NCBI GenBank assembly: GCA_002315945.1
Contig: DCIJ01000055.1
Span: 109,509 to 144,790, forward strand
Direction: 5' to 3'
DNA from: Lachnospiraceae bacterium UBA1729
Lineage (GTDB): Bacteria > Bacillota > Clostridia > Lachnospirales > Lachnospiraceae
Length of the DNA stretch: 35,282 nucleotides
Positions 32,467-35,282 of the stretch are shown here, one piece after another. How positions within the stretch are numbered: position 1 is the first letter of the stretch; each line of letters begins with the position of its first letter. The notes beneath the pieces are model-generated. The model searched no databases and was not told the DNA's origin. It was given only the letters and a program-made list of their open reading frames with translations. The translations under genes were made by a program, and so were the position numbers.

Positions 32467-33807
32467 CTATCGTTTTGACGATTTTCTCCAGATTTTTCTT
32501 TTTTCAGCTTCCTTAATCAGTTCATCCCTAAACTGGGGATGTGCTATTGAAATAAGGCTCTCGGCCCTTTCCCAGGTAGAACGTCCCTCCAGATTGATTA
32601 CCCCGTACTCAGTGGCCAGGTAATAAACCTGACTCCTGGGAGATGTAATAATGTCTCCGTTAAACTGAGGTACAACCCTGGATCTTAATTCTCCATTTTT
32701 GTCTGTGTAGGTTGACTTCATGCAGATAAAGGCCTGCCCGCCCTTGGATGCCGATGCCCCTATCAGGAAGTCCAGCTGTCCTCCAGTCCCTGATATCTGC
32801 CTTGAACCGGCGCTTTCTGCCGCCACCTGACCATATAGGTCCATGGCAACGCAGCTGTTGATTGAAACCATATTGTCAATTTGAGCAATTATACTTGGTC
32901 TGTTTACATACTCCAGAGGGTATGCCGCTATTCCATAGTTGTCATCCAGCCACTGGTACAATTCATCTGATCCCAGTGCAACTCCAAATACACCTTTTCC
33001 TCTGTCTATATTCTTATAGAGATTATTCAGCTTCCCTGACTGGAACAGCTTCAAAAAAGCATCCGAACACAATTCGGTATGCATTCCCAGATCCTTCAGG
33101 TCAGATTCAGCTATCACTTCTCCCACTGCATTAGGCAGGGATCCGATTCCCAGCTGAAATGTAGATCTGTCCCGCAGGTAGTCAATAATTAAATTGGCAA
33201 TTCTTTTATCCTTTTCATCTGTAACCGAAACGGTATAATCTGGAAAGGGCTCGTGCTTTGCTTCTACTATATAATCCACATCAGAAATATGAATACACTC
33301 ATCATATCCCCCATGAACCTTAGGCAGATGCTCGTTTACTTCAACAATGACTATATCAGCTTTTCTGCATATTGGCCCTGCCACTCCGGTATTGGCCGAA
33401 AAATTAAAATAGCCGTGCTTTCCCATGGGAGCCACACTTACCATGGCAACATTTACAGTAAGAAAGTACTCATAATAGGCCGCATTGTTCTGAAAAACCA
33501 TAGGGATAAAATAGCACATTCCCTTATCTGTCAGTTTTCTCTCATAGGAGGAGCAGTGCCAGGTATGATAGATGAAATGCTCCTGGGATTCATCGCATTC
33601 AGCCACATGAATAGGGCCATCAATCAGATTGCCACGAATCTTCACATCCCACAGCTCATCCCTTCTCTTAGCCAAAGCTTCATCTAGTGCAACGGGTTTT
33701 CCCACCGAGCTGGTATAGTCTATCCAGTCACCACTTTTTACAACCTTTACCGCTTCTTCCGGGGTTCTAAGCTTTTGTTTGTACTCATCATTATAGTTTT
33801 TCAACAT
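32467..33807 (-). CDS. Acetyl-CoA hydrolase/CoA-transferase family protein (butyryl-CoA:acetate or 4-hydroxybutyrate type)
   Basis: A class I CoA-transferase of 446 residues, fused alpha and beta halves. The N-terminal domain starts YKQKLRTPEEAVKVVKSGDW and has MVSVAPMGKHGYFNFSANTG. The C-terminal domain has FQLGIGSLPNAVGEVI, the catalytic Glu in LGMHTELCSDAF (about residue 245) and the CoA-binding GTGGQLDFLIGASASKGGQ. In Lachnospiraceae relatives carry out the last step of butyrate formation, but 4-hydroxybutyrate and propionyl transferases look alike, so the acid is not settled. ATG at 33807 is chosen over a GTG at 33825; both ribosome sites are modest. It heads an operon with the glycosyltransferase and pse genes, an unusual setting. 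Confidence 0.85.
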   Translation of the reverse strand: MLKNYNDEYKQKLRTPEEAVKVVKSGDWIDYTSSVGKPVALDEALAKRRDELWDVKIRGNLIDGPIHVAECDESQEHFIYHTWHCSSYERKLTDKGMCYFIPMVFQNNAAYYEYFLTVNVAMVSVAPMGKHGYFNFSANTGVAGPICRKADIVIVEVNEHLPKVHGGYDECIHISDVDYIVEAKHEPFPDYTVSVTDEKDKRIANLIIDYLRDRSTFQLGIGSLPNAVGEVIAESDLKDLGMHTELCSDAFLKLFQSGKLNNLYKNIDRGKGVFGVALGSDELYQWLDDNYGIAAYPLEYVNRPSIIAQIDNMVSINSCVAMDLYGQVAAESAGSRQISGTGGQLDFLIGASASKGGQAFICMKSTYTDKNGELRSRVVPQFNGDIITSPRSQVYYLATEYGVINLEGRSTWERAESLISIAHPQFRDELIKEAEKRKIWRKSSKR

Positions 33808-33848
33808 ATGTGTATCCCATTTCACCTCAATGCAGATATTCCCTCAGT

Positions 33849-33877
33849 ATTATAAAAGTATATCATATATTCTTTAT
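33849..33877 (-). promoter_or_regulatory. Possible promoter for the CoA-transferase-pse operon
   Basis: A perfect TATAAT lies on the minus strand at 33854-33849, about 40 nt before the ATG. The -35 region (TATAAA-like, about 17-18 bp upstream) is poor, so this rests mainly on the -10 box. Confidence 0.4.
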
Positions 33878-33939
33878 ACACACTTCATATTTCTTTTAGA
33901 ATTACTCCATATTCCCGTCACAAACTCTCCCTATAATGA

Positions 33940-34097
33940 GCCTATCAAAACAAACAAAGAGGTCTGAGACAATACAGGGGAGGATTTCCCGGTATTGCAA
34001 CGGCCTCGACAAAGTACAACGCGGCATATGCCGCTTCCTATAGATTGATTTCTCTCCCCTCAAAAAATGAGCTTCCCAAATCGGGAAGCTCATTTTA
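33940..34097 (+). ncRNA. Candidate structured non-coding RNA, unknown class
   Basis: A gene-free stretch that folds well on the plus strand. Helix 1 is GAGGTC/GGCCTC, enclosing CAATAC/GTATTG and then GGGA/TCCC (about 33959-34010). A second hairpin is GCGGC-ATAT-GCCGC (34020-34033). AGGGGAG inside the first hairpin can also pair with CTCCCCT near 34053-34060, giving a pseudoknot or switch. The end is the terminator at 34064-34096. Two U-G pairs are allowed only on the plus strand; on the minus strand they become A-C mismatches, so plus is preferred. TATAAT at 33932-33937 could be its -10 box, without a good -35. It matches no riboswitch, 6S, SRP or T-box pattern I know. Confidence 0.5.
34062..34097 (-). 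terminator. Bidirectional terminator between pyrD and the candidate RNA
   Basis: A perfect 14-bp stem AAAATGAGCTTCCC / GGGAAGCTCATTTT (34064-34077, 34083-34096) with a 5-base loop. The minus side continues in T, ending pyrD; the plus side has TTTTATTT, fitting the end of the candidate RNA. Confidence 0.9.
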
Positions 34098-34120
34098 TTT
34101 CAGTACATATTATATTCTGA

Positions 34121-35026
34121 CTATTCTACGCATCCAATGATTTCATTAATATCATCAATGCCATTATTCTTCATAAATTCCTCTATGCCCTCAATTACCT
34201 GAATGGTTGCATTAGGATTAACAAAGTTGGCAGCTCCAACACTTACTGCTGTGGCACCAGCCATTATGAACTCAAGGGCATCCTCTGCATTACTGATTCC
34301 TCCCATTCCGATAATAGGAATCTGCACAGCTTTTGCACACTGATATACCATTCTGACAGCTACCGGTTTAATAGCAGGTCCGCTCATACCACCAGTCTTG
34401 TTAGCTAACAGACATTTTCTCCTGTTAATATCAATTTTCATACCTGTAATGGTATTTATCAGAGATATGGCATCACTTCCGGCTGCCTCAGCGGCTTTTG
34501 CCATCTCTGTAATATCCGTTACATTAGGACTGAGCTTCATAATTACAGGCTGCTTGGCAATCTTTTTTATCTCACTGGTAATGTTGTACAGAGCATCTGC
34601 CTTCTGTCCAAAGGCAATTGCACCTTCCTTTACATTAGGACAGGATACATTTATCTCAAGACCTGCAACTATTTTTTCATCTCCCAGACGTTCCACCACG
34701 GCCAGGTACTCTTCTACGCTCTTGCCACACACGTTAACTATTACTTTGGTGTCATAGTTCTTTAAAAAAGCCAGATCTCTTTCTACAAATACGTCTATGC
34801 CCGGGTTCTGAAGGCCGATTGCATTGAGCATACCGCCATATACTTCAGCCACTCTTGGAGTTGGATTTCCTGGCCATGGAACACTGGCCACACCCTTTGT
34901 AACTACAGCTCCCAGTCTGTTCAAATCGACAAATTCAGAATACTCCATTCCTGACCCAAAGGTTCCCGAAGCAGTCATTACAGGATTTTTCAGTTCAATT
35001 CCAGCTATATTAACTCTAGTATTCAT
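34121..35026 (-). CDS. pyrD: Dihydroorotate dehydrogenase, class 1B catalytic subunit
   Basis: A 301-residue FMN enzyme that oxidises dihydroorotate to orotate in pyrimidine synthesis. Class 1B features are NPVMTASGTFGSG, VVTKGVASVPWPGNPTPRV, LQNPGIDVF, the catalytic Cys in EINVSCPNVKEG, MKLSPNVTDI, and IGMGGISNAEDALEFIMAGA for FMN phosphate. Class 1B enzymes work with the PyrK electron-transfer subunit, usually encoded directly upstream; here the upstream gene is TraX-like instead. The start at 35026 has AAAGGAG 5 nt before the ATG; the longer reading from 35068 would overlap the upstream gene. Confidence 0.95.
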   Translation of the reverse strand: MNTRVNIAGIELKNPVMTASGTFGSGMEYSEFVDLNRLGAVVTKGVASVPWPGNPTPRVAEVYGGMLNAIGLQNPGIDVFVERDLAFLKNYDTKVIVNVCGKSVEEYLAVVERLGDEKIVAGLEINVSCPNVKEGAIAFGQKADALYNITSEIKKIAKQPVIMKLSPNVTDITEMAKAAEAAGSDAISLINTITGMKIDINRRKCLLANKTGGMSGPAIKPVAVRMVYQCAKAVQIPIIGMGGISNAEDALEFIMAGATAVSVGAANFVNPNATIQVIEGIEEFMKNNGIDDINEIIGCVE

Positions 35027-35057
35027 ATGTGCTCCTTTGTGATGGTATGTACCCAGA

Positions 35058-35282
35058 TTATAACACAAGACGCCCTATTACATACAGTAAGAATAAATGA
35101 AGTGGATAGAAAATATATCCAGCCCATTTCAACCATCTGCCGCCCCTTCTTATTCCATTATCATAAAAAATCATAAGAAAAGCTGCCGTAGAATAACATT
35201 CAAAGCATATATACTTATACGACAGAATAAGATTCTCACTTTTCAGGTAGTCAGAAATAAATGCTAACGTAAGGAAAACCGC
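35058..35282 (-). CDS. TraX-like membrane protein, C-terminal part
   Basis: An open frame enters from the window edge and stops with TAA at 35058, giving 74 residues. It ends in RRGGRWLKWAGYIFYPLHL followed by a hydrophobic segment LFLLYVIGRLVL. This pattern (RxLKW-F-YPLHL-LL) is typical of the end of TraX-family membrane proteins, which in Firmicutes are chromosomal and of unknown or acyltransferase-like role. Further hydrophobic stretches are seen before it (VFLTLAFISDYL, STAAFLMIFYD). It lies 31 nt upstream of pyrD with no terminator between, so the two may share a message. Confidence 0.75.
   Translation of the reverse strand, partial: AVFLTLAFISDYLKSENLILSYKYICFECYSTAAFLMIFYDNGIRRGGRWLKWAGYIFYPLHLFLLYVIGRLVL

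Noticed and set aside
33940..34064. Known riboswitch or housekeeping RNA (T-box, SAM, FMN, 6S, SRP, RNase P)
   Set aside because: None of the conserved core sequences of these classes is present, so it is listed only as an unknown candidate.
33902..34093. 63-residue minus-strand open frame in the gap before the CoA-transferase gene
   Set aside because: It starts within the terminator stem, has no ribosome site, and the stretch is better explained by a structured RNA.

Overview
The window reads as chromosomal DNA from an anaerobic, low-GC Firmicute, most likely a Lachnospiraceae-type gut or rumen bacterium. Supporting this by inference are strong AGGAGG-type ribosome sites, DUF624/YesL and YesM/YesN families, a split transketolase, a butyryl-CoA:acetate-type CoA-transferase, an HD-GYP-like protein and pseudaminic acid genes. 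All genes are on the minus strand except a GntR regulator (22706-23788) and a small orphan gene (29131-29553). There is no rRNA, tRNA, CRISPR, phage or IS signal.

Left part (1-5.5 kb): the start of an MsmK/UgpC-type ABC ATPase cut by the window edge, a DUF624 membrane protein, an HD-GYP-like protein with a damaged HD motif, a GNAT acetyltransferase, metG and rpe. rpe and metG appear to share a promoter just upstream of rpe.

Centre (5.6-22.4 kb): an L-arabinose locus. In transcription order it holds (a) a YtfQRT-YjfF-type furanose importer (SBP, ATPase, two permeases), (b) a small two-TM protein, (c) a ChvE/MmsA/MmsB-type monosaccharide importer, (d) an AraR-type GntR/LacI repressor, araA, an FGGY ribulokinase, araD and the two halves of transketolase. 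Together these import arabinose, isomerise, phosphorylate and epimerise it to xylulose-5-P, and feed it into the non-oxidative pentose phosphate pathway. Both importers carry a terminator-like hairpin between the SBP gene and the ATPase gene. Both SBPs have the same Ala/Glu/Pro tether after the lipobox. A TTGTAC/GTACAA palindrome and a matching half-site flank the ChvE-type promoter.

Regulatory block (22.7-29 kb): a second AraR-like GntR/LacI regulator diverges from the ytfQ-type gene. An operon then encodes an SGNH-like membrane-anchored protein, a YesM-type histidine kinase, a membrane-anchored paralogue of the neighbouring YtfQ-type SBP, and a YesN-type response regulator. This looks like a three-component sugar sensor next to the transporter it probably controls.

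Right part (29.1-35.3 kb): an unrecognised small plus-strand gene with its own terminator; an operon of CoA-transferase, GT2 glycosyltransferase, pseF-type CMP-sugar synthetase and pseI-type synthase; an intergenic stretch (about 33.94-34.10 kb) that folds into nested helices, a possible pseudoknot and a terminator and is a candidate non-coding RNA; class 1B pyrD; and the C-terminal end of a TraX-like membrane protein running off the window.
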